NCBI GenBank assembly: GCA_023229785.1
Contig: JALNYV010000007.1
Location: forward strand, 3,965 to 67,964
Origin: Candidatus Dojkabacteria bacterium
GTDB lineage: Bacteria; Patescibacteria; Dojkabacteria; SC72
Direction: 5' to 3'
Length of the DNA stretch: 64,000 bases
Each line of letters begins with the position of its first letter. The stretch's first letter is position 1. Made by a program: the position numbers and the translations under genes. Below, in pieces: positions 32,017 through 42,958 of the stretch. The notes under the pieces were generated by a model, which was not told the origin of the DNA, made no database searches, and was given only the letters and a program-made list of their open reading frames with translations.

Positions 32017-32610
32017 TTAAATATTTCTTTCTTTATCTAGTCATAGAATGTTTACTCGTTGCTCTCTTGTATGTGTTTCTCATTTATAAGTTATATATCT
32101 TGAACTTCTTCTGTTGTTACATTGTTCTTTTCTTGTTGCTCGTCTACAATTTTCTTTACAATAATTTCAATTATTATCTATCCTATCTAAACTAGTTTGT
32201 TCTTTTCCATATTCTTTAATGTGATGTGAATAGCTTTCATACATATCATCTTTAAAATTTTCAAAACTTTTCCATAAGTTTTTTATTCAACGACCTCAAT
32301 AATTTTTATACCATCTACATTTTTCATTATTACATCTTTCATTTAAACTATTATAACGGTGATAAAATAGATCTTTTGACATTCAATGTGTTCTAGCGTG
32401 ACGTCATCTCTTACATCAACAAGATGTAGTTTGACCCCTTATCACACTAAAAAATACATAATAATCAATTTTTCAACAATCACATATACACTTTACTTGT
32501 CTAGTTTTAAATTTATACTTACTAATCTCTGGATCTACTTCCTCTAGAATCGTAAGGTATCAAAACTTTTTTCATACATAATCTTCTATAAAATACTTTT
32601 TTCTAAACAT
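32017..32610 (-). CDS. HNH homing endonuclease-like protein
   Basis: 197 aa. N-terminal zinc-ribbon-like domain typical of this phage family (GKKFGYLTILEE, then CICDCGK and TTSCGCKRG). Then HGMSKDLFYHRY, NERCNNEKC, YGGRGIKN, FENFKDDM, and the catalytic part TSLDRIDNNGNYCKENCRR. AT-rich, inserted between two fibre genes. A mobile element candidate. Confidence 0.82.
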
Positions 32611-32639
32611 GGTTTATATTAGTTATAGTAATAAAACTT

Positions 32640-32680
32640 TTTTGTGGGAGGCAGAGAGCTATAACCTTCTCTGCCAATTA
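32640..32680. other. Gap with hairpin
   Basis: The 93-nt gap 32611-32703 holds an inverted repeat GGCAGAGA / TCTCTGCC. No T run follows in either direction, so it is not a standard terminator; it may protect a 3' end after insertion of the homing gene. Confidence 0.45.
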
Positions 32681-32703
32681 CGGAGCAACCCGACCATTAT
32701 TAT

Positions 32704-34566
32704 TTAATAAACATAATCAATAATTATATTTGTGTTTTGTGGTGGTACACTATTAAAATGAAGTGTTGTTCATATGATTGTAAAATCTGCAATCTTTTGT
32801 CTTAATCAATTTAAATACACTTTTCATCAAGAAATATATGTATGCGTTAAGGTGAAATCATCTAAAATTCAATCAGCTATAAATTCCTCAGTATATTCTT
32901 GTATAAGAGTTGGTGTGCTTCAAACCATAACCCGTATAATTGCGTGTTCGGTTACTCATAATTGTGGACTAAATGTTATAGTTTGTGTTCATGTGTTGTA
33001 AGTATAATCAGTGGTTGGGAACAATCATGTTCCAGAATCAACAAACACCATAAATCATTTTTCTGATATTGGTGTGTTTATTAACATATAATCAGTGATA
33101 TTATTGAGTGTTTCTTCGTATTCCCGAGTTCAATTAATAGAAACCATACCTCATCAAGTAAACGTTATATTTGAAACATTTAAATTTGATACGTTAGTAT
33201 CTCACTCAAGATTAATTGTCGTGGTGTTGTCATATGTGGTTGTGTAGTTGTCTGTGTAGGATGTCGAGCCTCATTCATAAACCTCCGTTACATTAGTATT
33301 ATTTACAGTAACATCAGTCTGATTAATGGTTCACCCCGTGTTATTTATTGTAGTTGTGTTGTCGTAATTACTTATATAATTACTATTATAATTTTGTTCT
33401 CAAGTAGTGTTGTTAGTTACCGCATAAACTATATCTCCAGCCAAATTTAATGTGGAATTTTCTTCAAAATTAGTGATGCTTGTATCTGAGTAATTTGTGG
33501 TACCATCTTGATTTGTAATGCTTGTAGAAGCGTAATTACTTTCTGTAGTTCCATTATAGTTCAAGACAGAATCAACATATGTTCCAATGTAGTTAGAATC
33601 ATAGTTCTGACTTCATGTGTTTGTTGTGTTTGTCCGATCAATAGTCGTTAAAGCAGTAAATGTCACGTTTCATCCAATTTCTCATAACGTGACAACTGTG
33701 TTAGAAAGATTCAAGGCGGTTAGTCCCTCTATCCAACTAAGTAGATTGTTTTGTACATCTACATCGTTCTCAATACAATCAGCAACATCGCCGCAAGTGA
33801 AACTTGATCAGCCTCATGCTACGGTAACGTCCACTCTATTTTCAAGAATATTCCATACCACTGACTGTACGCCAGCTCCGGTGAAATTGATTATGTTTGT
33901 ATTGTGTATGTCTGTTCCTGTGTGTTGAATCATCATAGGAGCAACAACTTCTCCATCTACCAATATCTGCGCTCAGTTAGTCAAATTTATTGTAGTATCG
34001 TCGTAGTTAATTACCGCACCATTGAAATTAAATGTGCTTCATAAATAACTACCTATATATGTATCATCAAACGTTTGTGTTCATGTATTGAGTGTATTAG
34101 ACCAGTCGATAGTCGTACCAGCTCAGAATGTAATATTTCAGTCAATCTGACCTAGGGTTACGTTAACCTGTGAAAGGTCTAAATCGGTTAGTGTCTCTAC
34201 CCAGTTCAAAAGTGAATCATAAACATCCTGGTCATTACTGATACAGTCAGCTACGTCTGCACATGTGAAACCTCAACCTCATCCTTGTGCATTGAGAATT
34301 ATTTGGTTTGCTGGTTCGTCGTATGTGGCAGTTAGATTGTGATGGTTATTGTGAACCAACATATCCAAAGTCATATTTTTTGCCTGATTTTTAGAAATAG
34401 GCTTCACCTGTTTTACTTGTGATCTAGTAGATTTATCTATTTTTGGCATCATAGAAGTAGGAATAATTACTGTTTTTCACAGTTTCTTATTCTTAGGAAT
34501 CTTCTTTGCTATGCTCATTAATTGCATAGTTTCAGGACTATTGAATGCTTTTACTTTCTTAGCCAT
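32704..34566 (-). CDS. Large fibre protein with duplicated Cys module
   Basis: 620 aa. Basic N-terminus, then two long tandem modules, each opening with a Cys pair and a DV-x-(N)LL-x-W helix (CADVADCISNDQDVYDSLL and CGDVADCIENDVDVQNNLL) followed by Thr/Asn-rich beta repeats (DGNITFGAGTTIDWSN, GGNVTFTALTTIDRTN). The C-terminal half has TNYSDTSITNFEE-type shallow repeats. Probably a long flexible fibre. Confidence 0.72.
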
Positions 34567-34588
34567 TTTGAATTCTTTTTATGTAAAA

Positions 34589-34861
34589 TTATGCTTGAGG
34601 AATTTCTGCTCATTCTAAAAGCATTTTTATCACGTCTATAATATTCACTCAAGGAATCTGTTTGATCATGTCAACATGCTCAGAAACCATTTGCTGTGTT
34701 TGTTCTGGTGTCTGCTCAGGAGTAGCGGGTGCTTCAGGAGAAGTTCCTTCTGGTGGCATACCTGCCATATCTCCAGGCATTGGCATCTGTTTGCCACTGT
34801 CTTTCATATAGTTAGAAAGTCTGTCCTTGATTTCTGGACTGATTTTGTCTGCTTGAATCAT
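34589..34861 (-). CDS. Small Pro/Met/Gln-rich protein
   Basis: 90 aa. Middle section Pro/Gly/Met-rich (MPMPGDMAGMPPEGTSPEAP). First gene after a perfect late-type promoter with the usual 17-nt gap. Perhaps a virion assembly or minor structural protein. Confidence 0.7.
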
Positions 34862-34878
34862 GTGGAAATTTAAACGAA

Positions 34879-34902
34879 TAAATTATCAATCTTACCTAAG
34901 GC
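34879..34902 (-). promoter_or_regulatory. Late-type promoter element (perfect copy)
   Basis: Same 28-nt sequence as at 27846 and 37905; ATG 17 nt downstream; the upstream gene's TAG ends at 34907 against the element. Confidence 0.82.
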
Positions 34903-34906
34903 AATT

Positions 34907-37204
34907 CTATTCTAAACAAGGTCAAATGTTTGGTGGACAATCACAATTTGGTTTCTTTTCTGTAGGAGATAGGGGATCATCAAAAGCTGGATTAGCGTCC
35001 TCTGCTGCGTTTGCTCGATAAGGAGCAATGAATCACATATATTCTATATCATCTTCCCATCTTGCCACGAGTCTGATCTTTGCGAGATTAAACCGTGGAA
35101 GGTTATTCATGGCGAAAGTTATTCTTGCGAAGTTTGACACATAGTATCTATTATCGTCCACGCCAAGTAAATAGTCGTCATATGTTACCGGTTCTTCGTC
35201 ACATCCACAGTCTGGTGATTCCATATCTTGCTCGGTAAATTTGCTTCCTTTATAAGGTCTAGAATATTCACTATTGTCAGAAAGATATTGCATAGCGTCT
35301 TTTGGGATTTTATCTATACTACCATCCTTTATTCCATTCAATAGTTTTACATATATAGAATTTGATAAGTCTAGATAAGATAGCTGTTTGAATGTGTTTG
35401 TATATGTCTCTACTTCTGCTCGTGAGCCACCGGTAGAAATTGATGAATTTTTTCCGACAAGGACCACGCCAGTTCTGAATGTTTTTTGCTGGAAAGAGTT
35501 AAGATTTTGGGGAGAATCGTTCTCTCACATTATCATTTCTATTCTCTGTTGTATTTCTTTGTCTCATTGATCTGTTTTTCCACAATAAGAGAATAAATCC
35601 TCTCCATAGTAGATATTTGATTTCTGCCCTTCTACAACCATCTCGGTCTCCCGGTGATGTCGGATATCGTAATCCTTATTATATATGAGAACCTTGGTTT
35701 TGGTATATACTCAGTTATTGTCGTAATCTGTATTTATGAAAATCTTTAGTTCATTCTCGGTAGCGTATAGAGAAACTTTGTCGTTCTCCGTCAAGTTCTC
35801 CAAGTGACCTAAAGCATATCAAGACATCGGTTCAAGTTTTACCGTAAACGATCAGTCTGCCACAGGAGTAATCGATAAGGCACTTAATCTTTTATCTTTG
35901 GTTACTATATAGAATGAATTTTTGAATTGCTTAAATGAATGCTCACTTCGTAATCCGACACTAGAATCAGTTACATCGGTTTTTGATAGAAACATTGACT
36001 TGGTTGCGTCGAAAGAAAGTTGTGTGACGGTTATTGAATCTCTACTCATAGAAAGCACATAGTTCTGAAAATCAGCTACAGCAATCACATCAGCGCCAAC
36101 TGAGGCGGTCTGTAATGGCGTAGTAAAGAACTGCAATGTCCCGAGTCATCAAAAGTGAAGATAGCCATTCTTGTCAAGCGCCACGAGCTGTCAGTTCTGA
36201 TAGCAGGCGGACTTTATACTAGAATTCGTAAAATAGATCGGGCAGAATGTTGAGAGGGTTGTTTGTGTTCCTTTTCAAATAAGGAAGGCATTTGTATCTC
36301 ATGTCCACAAAACTAGACCCCTATTTGTATTAAACACAAAGACTTCTCATCGTTCTGAAAAAATTGAGTACCGCATATTTGCTCACTCGTTTTGTCCTAC
36401 TTCAAATCCTGACCATGAAGACAATACATCAAGATATTGTCAGTTATCTATCTTCCCGGTAATTTGGTTAGCTTGTTTAAATCCAGAAGATCCATTTGCA
36501 AAGTCGGAAGAATATCCATAACAGAATACATAGTCTCCCGGGAGAATGTTTGCTCCAAAAAGTATATCATCCTCTACACTTATATTCCCGTCTGTGAATT
36601 GTCCATCTGGCGGTAAGGCTGCTATAGTTATTCTTACTGGTTCATTGTTCTTATCTGTATAGTCGAACACTCATGAATCCTGTAATTTCTCTCAATTATA
36701 TGTAGCGGTAGCCGTTTCTAGGGTTACTGCGTTTGTTCTAGTCACTTCAGTGATCGTTTTGTTTATTTCTATTCCATTCCCGGAGGCTGTTCATCATTCC
36801 GGGTTAAGTTTGATGTCTCATTTCACAAAAGAGGTTCTTAGAAATTTATCAAATCCACCTCTTTCAAATCACAACTCTTCTCCAATCATTACTATATCAC
36901 ATTCTTGTTCTTTGTATATTCTCACTGCGTCTTCGTCGGAGCTTATCCACATCCAATATGTATCTATATATCCATGCTTGTCTTTAATGTCTACAAAGTC
37001 GGATCGTCTTCCTCCATCTGGATATCCCCCAGGGAATCTCTTAGTGAACGCCTTTCTTTTTCTTAGTGCAAAAGATGTAGGCTTCATCCTTTTTGTATAG
37101 GGTGGCTTAATTATGTCACAATTTACTATTTCTTCATAAACCTGATTAACTTTTCAGACCAATCTACCGTCTAAGTATCAGACTATTTTTTCTTTTAAGA
37201 GCAT
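34907..37204 (-). CDS. Large tail hub/nozzle-like virion protein
   Basis: 765 aa in one frame when UGA is Gly. N-terminal FPGGYPDGGRRSDFVD with Tyr/Trp-rich flanks, then a long repetitive beta region (LVALDKNGYLHFGGLG, VIAVADFQNYVLSMSRDS, SFYIVTKDKRLSALSI) that reads like a beta-propeller. This is the pattern of podovirus tail nozzle or stabilisation proteins (T7 gp12, P22 gp10 type). It follows the head-tail adaptor gene, which fits. The call is by pattern and position, not a family match. Confidence 0.58.
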
Positions 37205-37219
37205 AGTTGACGTTAGAAA

Positions 37220-37888
37220 TTAAATAGCTGGGTTCCCGGTAACGTATTCTATAGATGTAGCGTCCATTTCTGCTACCTTAGCAATATAATCAGTATATCT
37301 TTGTAGGAATTTCTCGTAATCACCATCATAATTAGTCCCGGCAGTGTCACCATAATATGCCTTGATTAGCATTTTCATGGCAGGCATAAGGTAGAGTGGT
37401 ATAGCAATTATGCTCTCATCGTCGATCATCATTGTAGGGGCCTTATAGTATACTATATATCAATTTTGAACTTCTGCGGGTATATTTGCCTCTATAGTCT
37501 TTCCTCATCTACAAAAATCATATTCACCAGTATTGAGTCATAGATTTGCTCAGATAGGGAACATCTTTAATTTTACATATTTTGTAGCGTCGTCATATCT
37601 GTCGGCACTAGTGTCTCTATGTTCTATCAAATTTGATGGTATATTTGTATTTTTAGTATATCGTCCTTGGATATCATAAATATCCTGTGTGGAGTTTAAT
37701 GTTACTTGTCCAGGGGCAGTAAAAGATATCAAACCTTTATTGAATTTGAATCTATATACATCAACTCGCATTTCTAGTAATGCTTCATTGATTGTCTGCA
37801 CTTTATCAGTACATTGTAATTTAAGAGCATTTCCAAAACTTTTAAACCATCCGTCGACAGTTAGTTGAGAAAGTCAGCAATTTTCCAT
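37220..37888 (-). CDS. Head-tail adaptor-like protein
   Basis: 222 aa. N-terminal helical part (TVDGWFKSFGNALKLQ), a beta-rich middle with DIQGRYTKNTN, and a C-terminal helix (PLYLMPAMKMLIKAYY then EKFLQRYTDYIAKVAEM). Size and place between capsid and hub genes suggest a P22 gp4/T7 gp11-type adaptor. First gene behind a perfect late-type promoter (16-nt gap). Confidence 0.55.
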
Positions 37889-37904
37889 GGGAGTTATAAC
37901 GAAC

Positions 37905-37928
37905 TAAATTATCAATCTTACCTAAGGC
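37905..37928 (-). promoter_or_regulatory. Late-type promoter element (perfect copy)
   Basis: Identical to copies at 27846 and 34879. Lies immediately after the capsid-gene terminator, so the adaptor and tail genes get a fresh start. Confidence 0.82.
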
Positions 37929-37933
37929 AATTA

Positions 37934-37967
37934 CAAAAAAAGAAGCCTCTTTCGAGACTCCTTCTTC
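37934..37967 (-). terminator. Intrinsic terminator after capsid gene
   Basis: Minus strand: AGAAGGAGTCTC-GAAA-GAGGCTTCTT stem with wobble pairs, followed by a T run. Ends the capsid transcript before the next late promoter. Confidence 0.85.
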
Positions 37968-37979
37968 CATTAGTTATGA

Positions 37980-39515
37980 TTAGACACTAAACACTGATAC
38001 GAGTGGTTGATCGTCGTCGGTAGTACCTCTAGTCAACCATTTGTAAGAGTAGTAGTTCTTCAATACTCTATATGCACCATTATATACACCAGCAAATGCA
38101 AGTCCGAATTCAAACTTACCTACGTATACGAATGCTTCGTCTCCACCAGAAAGTGGGTTAACAAGCAATGAAACGTCTGTAAATCTAAATGTAGGAACAC
38201 CACTATTTACCATTACTTTCATATCTGAGTCCATCTTAGTGTATTTTCTCTGATATAATCCAACCATTGATTTTGGCATCAAAAGCATGATAGGATAATC
38301 CTTATAGAAATGACTGAATGGTTCAAACAAAACGAATTCGATTGTTCCATATTCAATTTCAATTCCATGTACTCTCAAACTTAAGTAATCTCTTACTCCA
38401 GTGTGAGAAGTTGGAGTTTCCTTATACATTTGGATTCCAAAATACTCTTCAAATGAAGGAGCCATAAACATTAATTGTTTCAAACCAGCTGTGTTGATAG
38501 CTGCTGTGATTGGCTCATTGTTGTAATATCCAGATTCAAACGCCATGATGAAGTTATCAATCAAAGCTGTGATCATCTTTTCGTCGTCAGTTGTTCCGCC
38601 AACAGGATCTAAGTCAACGATGAATGAATCACCAGTAACTGTTTGAGCATCCTGAAGAGAGTACAAAAGTCCTCTTGTTTCTGATTCCTCGATTCCAGCT
38701 CTTTCTTTAACGTTTCTAGCATACAAGAATGCGTGCACGAATTCGTTTTGAAGAAGTCCTTCAAACAAAGCGTTAACCTTAGAGTTGATGAAGAATTGTG
38801 GAGAAGTGTTGTTGTAGTAGTATACTGCTCTATCTAATGACAATTCATAAGTTTTGAATGTCAATTTTCCTTGAATTGTTTGGAAGTAAGAAAGATATTT
38901 ATATCTCTTATTAAGATCGTAAGAGTTGTCAATTGCAGCTTCTCTAAATCTCATGTTAGCACCTCTATATACTTCGTTTCCAGCTAATGCGTCAGGAATA
39001 TTTCTATTCAAATTCAATGTATAGTTATCACTTCCATTGTCAGTAATAGCGTCTACTTGAGCGATGAATGAATATCTCTTTCCGTTTGTGTCAGTAAGTT
39101 CAGCTCTAATATATGTAGAAGTTTTAATTCCTTTCAGATTAGAAGCATCTGCGATTTCAATTTCATCAGCAGCCAATAAATGAGCAGCAGTATCTGTATC
39201 ACCAGGTACGTTTAAGATTGTAGAGAAATGGAATGTGTAGATATCTTCCCATCGTTCTAAAGCTTCTTCGTCATTAGTCATAACAAGATCAAACTGTCCG
39301 TTTCCGAGCGCCTTGATTTTAAGTTGCAATTCTTTTGCTCCACTTGCTTGATCGAAGAAATATTCTTCAATATCGAAAAGTAGATAAGAGAACGCAGGTA
39401 GTTTATATGGGAAAATCTTCACGATAGGAAGTCCCTTATTCACAAACTCCGCTAGGATGTCAACGGCGGTAGGTTCCACGGTTGCGCCCTTTGGGAATTG
39501 ATTAGGATTTGGCAT
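37980..39515 (-). CDS. Major capsid protein
   Basis: 511 aa, no TGA codon at all although it has about 30 Gly. Context is decisive: preceded by portal and scaffold-like genes, own terminator behind. Sequence is a mixed alpha/beta protein with long N-terminal stretch (MPNPNQFPKGATVEPTAVDI), an F/Y-rich middle (YELSLDRAVYYYNNTSPQFF) and C-terminal FEFGLAFAGVYNGAYRVLKN, compatible with a HK97-type shell protein. Family not recognisable by eye. Codon choice fits very high expression. Confidence 0.85.
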   Translation of the reverse strand: MPNPNQFPKGATVEPTAVDILAEFVNKGLPIVKIFPYKLPAFSYLLFDIEEYFFDQASGAKELQLKIKALGNGQFDLVMTNDEEALERWEDIYTFHFSTILNVPGDTDTAAHLLAADEIEIADASNLKGIKTSTYIRAELTDTNGKRYSFIAQVDAITDNGSDNYTLNLNRNIPDALAGNEVYRGANMRFREAAIDNSYDLNKRYKYLSYFQTIQGKLTFKTYELSLDRAVYYYNNTSPQFFINSKVNALFEGLLQNEFVHAFLYARNVKERAGIEESETRGLLYSLQDAQTVTGDSFIVDLDPVGGTTDDEKMITALIDNFIMAFESGYYNNEPITAAINTAGLKQLMFMAPSFEEYFGIQMYKETPTSHTGVRDYLSLRVHGIEIEYGTIEFVLFEPFSHFYKDYPIMLLMPKSMVGLYQRKYTKMDSDMKVMVNSGVPTFRFTDVSLLVNPLSGGDEAFVYVGKFEFGLAFAGVYNGAYRVLKNYYSYKWLTRGTTDDDQPLVSVFSV

Positions 39516-39531
39516 GAATTAAAATTAAATG

Positions 39532-40482
39532 TTAAAATCTTTTGTTTCATTGCACAACTACTCAAGTTGGTTTATATCCTTGTGGAGGAGTCACATTAAG
39601 AGAGCTTGCTCATGAAGGGACTGACATATTTGAAACATTTTTACTTACCTTATTATAGTATTCTCTGATTGTCTGGGTGTAATCCTCTTTAGTGATATCA
39701 CCTAGATACTCAAATAATCTAGTAGTAAGTTTAAGTTGCAAATCTGGATCGTCCTTTTTTTCCTCTTGTGCCTTTCTGAATTCTGTTAGGAGTCTGACCA
39801 AAGGCCTGTCATCTTCTTTGATAAGCATTCTATTATCATCGTGTTCATATTCATGAACCTTCTTAGTGAGTTTTTCGACCTCTGCTTTGTATGTCTCATT
39901 TTCAAAAGTTTTCCTTCTGTCATTGAGTTCATACTTTGCTACGTCGTCCAATAATGCACCAATAGTATTATCGATGAATTCTTGGTCTTTTCATTTTGTT
40001 GCATCCTTCAGTTTTGCTTTTTCTTCATCTAGTTTCTTTTGAACCTCTACTTGTGCTTGCGCATCAAGGTTTGGATCTAGAACTGGTGGAGTTGGCGCTA
40101 CTGGTTCTGCTGGTTTTATTGGTTCCTGGGGAACGGTTGGGGCCGGAGCTTGCGCTGGCGGTTCAACTGCACCTGTAGCTACAGGAGTAATTGGAGTTGG
40201 CGCAACTGGAGCGACTGGCGCTGGTTGCGGTGGGGCCACCGGTTGAGGTGGTAATTGTTGTGGATTTGCCTGAGGGTTCTGAGCATAATATAGTGGATTG
40301 TTCCATCCATACATTGGTTGCTGATACTGCTGAGGCTGTGGTTGGGGTTGCATGTTATTAACCGCTTGGTTAAATTGATCGTACCCCGTTGGTGCAACGT
40401 TCTGTTGCGGTTGTGGCTGCCCGTTCATAGGCGGCATAGGTTGTGGCGTTCATGCTCACAAAACCTGATTTAGTTCTGCCAT
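39532..40482 (-). CDS. Scaffold-like protein
   Basis: 316 aa when two TGA-split pieces are joined. N-terminal half is Pro/Gln/Ala-rich (QPQPQQYQQPMYGWNN), C-terminal half a charged coiled coil (EVEKLTKKVHEYEHDD). Low-complexity plus coiled coil directly upstream of the major capsid gene is the classic profile of an internal scaffold. About 17 nt separates it from the capsid start. Confidence 0.75.
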
Positions 40483-40522
40483 AGATTATATTAAAATATA
40501 AAAGAACATTTCTATAAGCCCT

Positions 40523-40546
40523 TCATGGCTCATATCTACCTAAGGC
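40523..40546 (-). promoter_or_regulatory. Degenerate late-promoter-like element
   Basis: GCCTTAGGTAGATATGA on the minus strand, downstream of the portal stop and 40 nt before the scaffold ATG. The TGATAA half is lost. May still drive the scaffold and capsid genes. Confidence 0.4.
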
Positions 40547-40567
40547 GACATTTTGTCATTTTTCATT

Positions 40568-42466
40568 TTAGTATGCTTTTGGTCTCTGAGGAGTTTTGTT
40601 CTGTGGAGCTGGAACAGCCTCTCAAGGAGCTCACGTTTGTGCTTCTTGACCTGGTTGTCACATAGAAATTCCAGCCTTTTTCATTTCGTCTTGCTTATAT
40701 TTTTCTAATGTTACTAGGTCTAAAATTACCTTCTTCCTATCATCCATGGTAGGAGTAGCAATATCAAACGTTCATAAAATCTTATCTTGTATTGCGTTAA
40801 TAAAATCTGGATCTTGTGTTGATTGTAATAATGATATATATTGTTGTCTATCTTCAAGATTAGCCATTGATTTCAAACTATCGCTTTCAAATTCAAAATC
40901 AAATTGAGACTTCAAATCCTGAGCTTTGATTGTAGAGAATGTTGGTCCATCTTCTCCAAGGATTCTTATGGCAAGTTCTCCATCGATATTCACTCTACCA
41001 AGAGCCATCCATATCTCTGCCAATCTAGTAAGCATTCTATTTTTAGAATCAAAATATGGTATAAGTCTTGTTTTAAGTATTCATTGCTTAAGTTGAGCCG
41101 CTCATGTTCCCCTTTCTATCTTTCCTTCACCTCATTGAGAATAACTATTTAATCCTACAATTTCATATGCCTGGGAAATGAAATACTTGATTCCTGCTAA
41201 AAGACCATTTAATGCGTCTGGGTCAGCAGCCTTGATAGGTTCTATATTTTTTCATTGTATTCTTTCATACACCTTTCTTGGCTTCGGATTGAACACTTTT
41301 GACGTTTCAGGGCCAAAGACACCCTTGTCTGCTATGTAGGCAGGGTTAGCCATAGAATTGATAACATCACATCGATTATTTACAAAAATATCTACATTGT
41401 CTTGTAGGGATGATAATTTTTGGCAAATTCCTTCTGGGAATAAACTTCCAGCCTTTTCTTCAAAAGTAACTCTCACGAAAGGATCTCATTCTAATGGATA
41501 TGGATTTGCTCAAGAATAAACAAGATGTCCATTTATAAGGAGTCAGAATTCTTCCCCGAGCCAGCATTCAACATATTCCATAAGGTCCGCCGTCCAGTCG
41601 ACTGAGAATAGTCCATCGTCGGCAAAAGATACCTGATGATTGGATTGACTCATATTAAGTGTTTGTTCGTATGTTAATTTTCCTTTAATTGTCCATTCAT
41701 ATCCTCTAAGGTTCTTGATCTTTTTGAAATCAAGGTCTGAAAAGCGCTGTGCTTTATCGTGTAATTGCTTTCGTGCCGCCTTGTCTAGGTAGGAAATCAT
41801 GTCTCCGTATCTTTTCTTTAGATCGCTCATGTGAGCAATATCTCTATAGAATTTTGGAGTAGTATAGAAATCAGGAGCGAATGGGTTGAATAATAATGAA
41901 AAAACATCCACATAATGAAATGTTGGTTGATTCACTACTATAGGATCGGATTTTTCCACCTTTCCATCTTTATAGGTAACTTTACTATTATATTTCACCC
42001 GACCTCATCTTCAGTATCAAACTCATAGCCCACTAGCTTCATAATCAATTGATTTCTCGGCCGTCTTTGCTTTTGCAACGGAATAACATCGCTCTGTAAA
42101 GTCTTTCACAGAATCCTTAACGGGCATGTCTTTTTGCTCTCTAGGGATAGATTTTATTTTGGTTACACTATCATATATGTTTGAATTGAATGTGTCGTGT
42201 ACGGAAGCAACAAGTGGATATTTCCTATTGCTTTTATCTTCCATTCATAACCCCTTGAGATATAGAAGCCTATCTCAGGAGTAAAGAATCAAGTCCTTAT
42301 ATCATTTGACATAATCGGGCCATATAACATCAGAAAAATACGATCGTAATGCCGTAAATGTTGCGTGTAGATCGGCCTCGAGAGTCTCTCTCTTTTTCTT
42401 CTTTTCTATAGGTTTTACATTTGCGTCAAGGAGCGTCTGTAATTTGTCTTTTACGAAAGATGCCAT
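40568..42466 (-). CDS. Portal protein
   Basis: 632 aa. The order TerL - (large proteins) - portal - scaffold - capsid is diagnostic. Helical and mixed sequence; LFPEGICQKLSSLQDNVDIF and NSMANPAYIADKG with a preceding GDPFVRVTFEEKAGSLF match podovirus portal clip/stem regions. A segment near residue 155 (GLGVGYGRGGRVKYNS) has six TGA codons in a dozen. Gln/Pro-rich C-terminus. Standard-code reading breaks it into four. Confidence 0.78.
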
Positions 42467-42475
42467 AGTAGTTGG

Positions 42476-42958
42476 TTATTTGTTATAAAAATCTTGGTTC
42501 TCAAACTTCTGAACCGGAGCTTGAAATATGTTAATTTTTGGTTGATCTTCTGCTCAAATCCACTTAGCGATTTTGCCTCGTGCCCTGAGTTTGAATTCCT
42601 TGTCTTTGACTCTTGCCATATACATTTCTGCGTCATCAAAAGAATCAGACTTCTCATCTATAAGGTCCACAACCGCACTGGTCATGGCCTTATAAACTCA
42701 TCATCTATCATTTAATTTTTGATTTTCTTGTAGTGCTGACCTTACGTGTTTTCTTACTCTTCGTTCCTCCGGATTTTCTTGTAGACTTAGGCTTTGAACT
42801 GGAGTATTTGAGCTTTCAAATTCCACTAGTTGTCCCTCACTTACTTCATTTCATGAAGGATTCGCTTGCGGCAATAGAATCTCTGGCTTTTCCAACACCG
42901 GTGACGTATTGTCGTTGCGGCTTGGAGAATCATTCAAGATATCATCTGCTCGGTTCAT
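42476..42958 (-). CDS. Small virion or packaging protein overlapping the giant gene
   Basis: 160 aa from ATG 42958, five TGA. N-terminal 85 residues are polar and disordered-looking and overlap 254 nt with the end of the giant gene in another frame; the C-terminal half is helical (VDLIDEKSDSFDDAEMYMAR). A later start (ATG for MTSAVVDLID) would remove most of the overlap. Position just before the portal suggests a packaging or head protein; a small-terminase role is possible but unsupported by motif. Confidence 0.6.

Noticed and set aside
40568..42466. Several short separate genes in place of the portal
   Set aside because: All pieces are in one frame and only TGA separates them.
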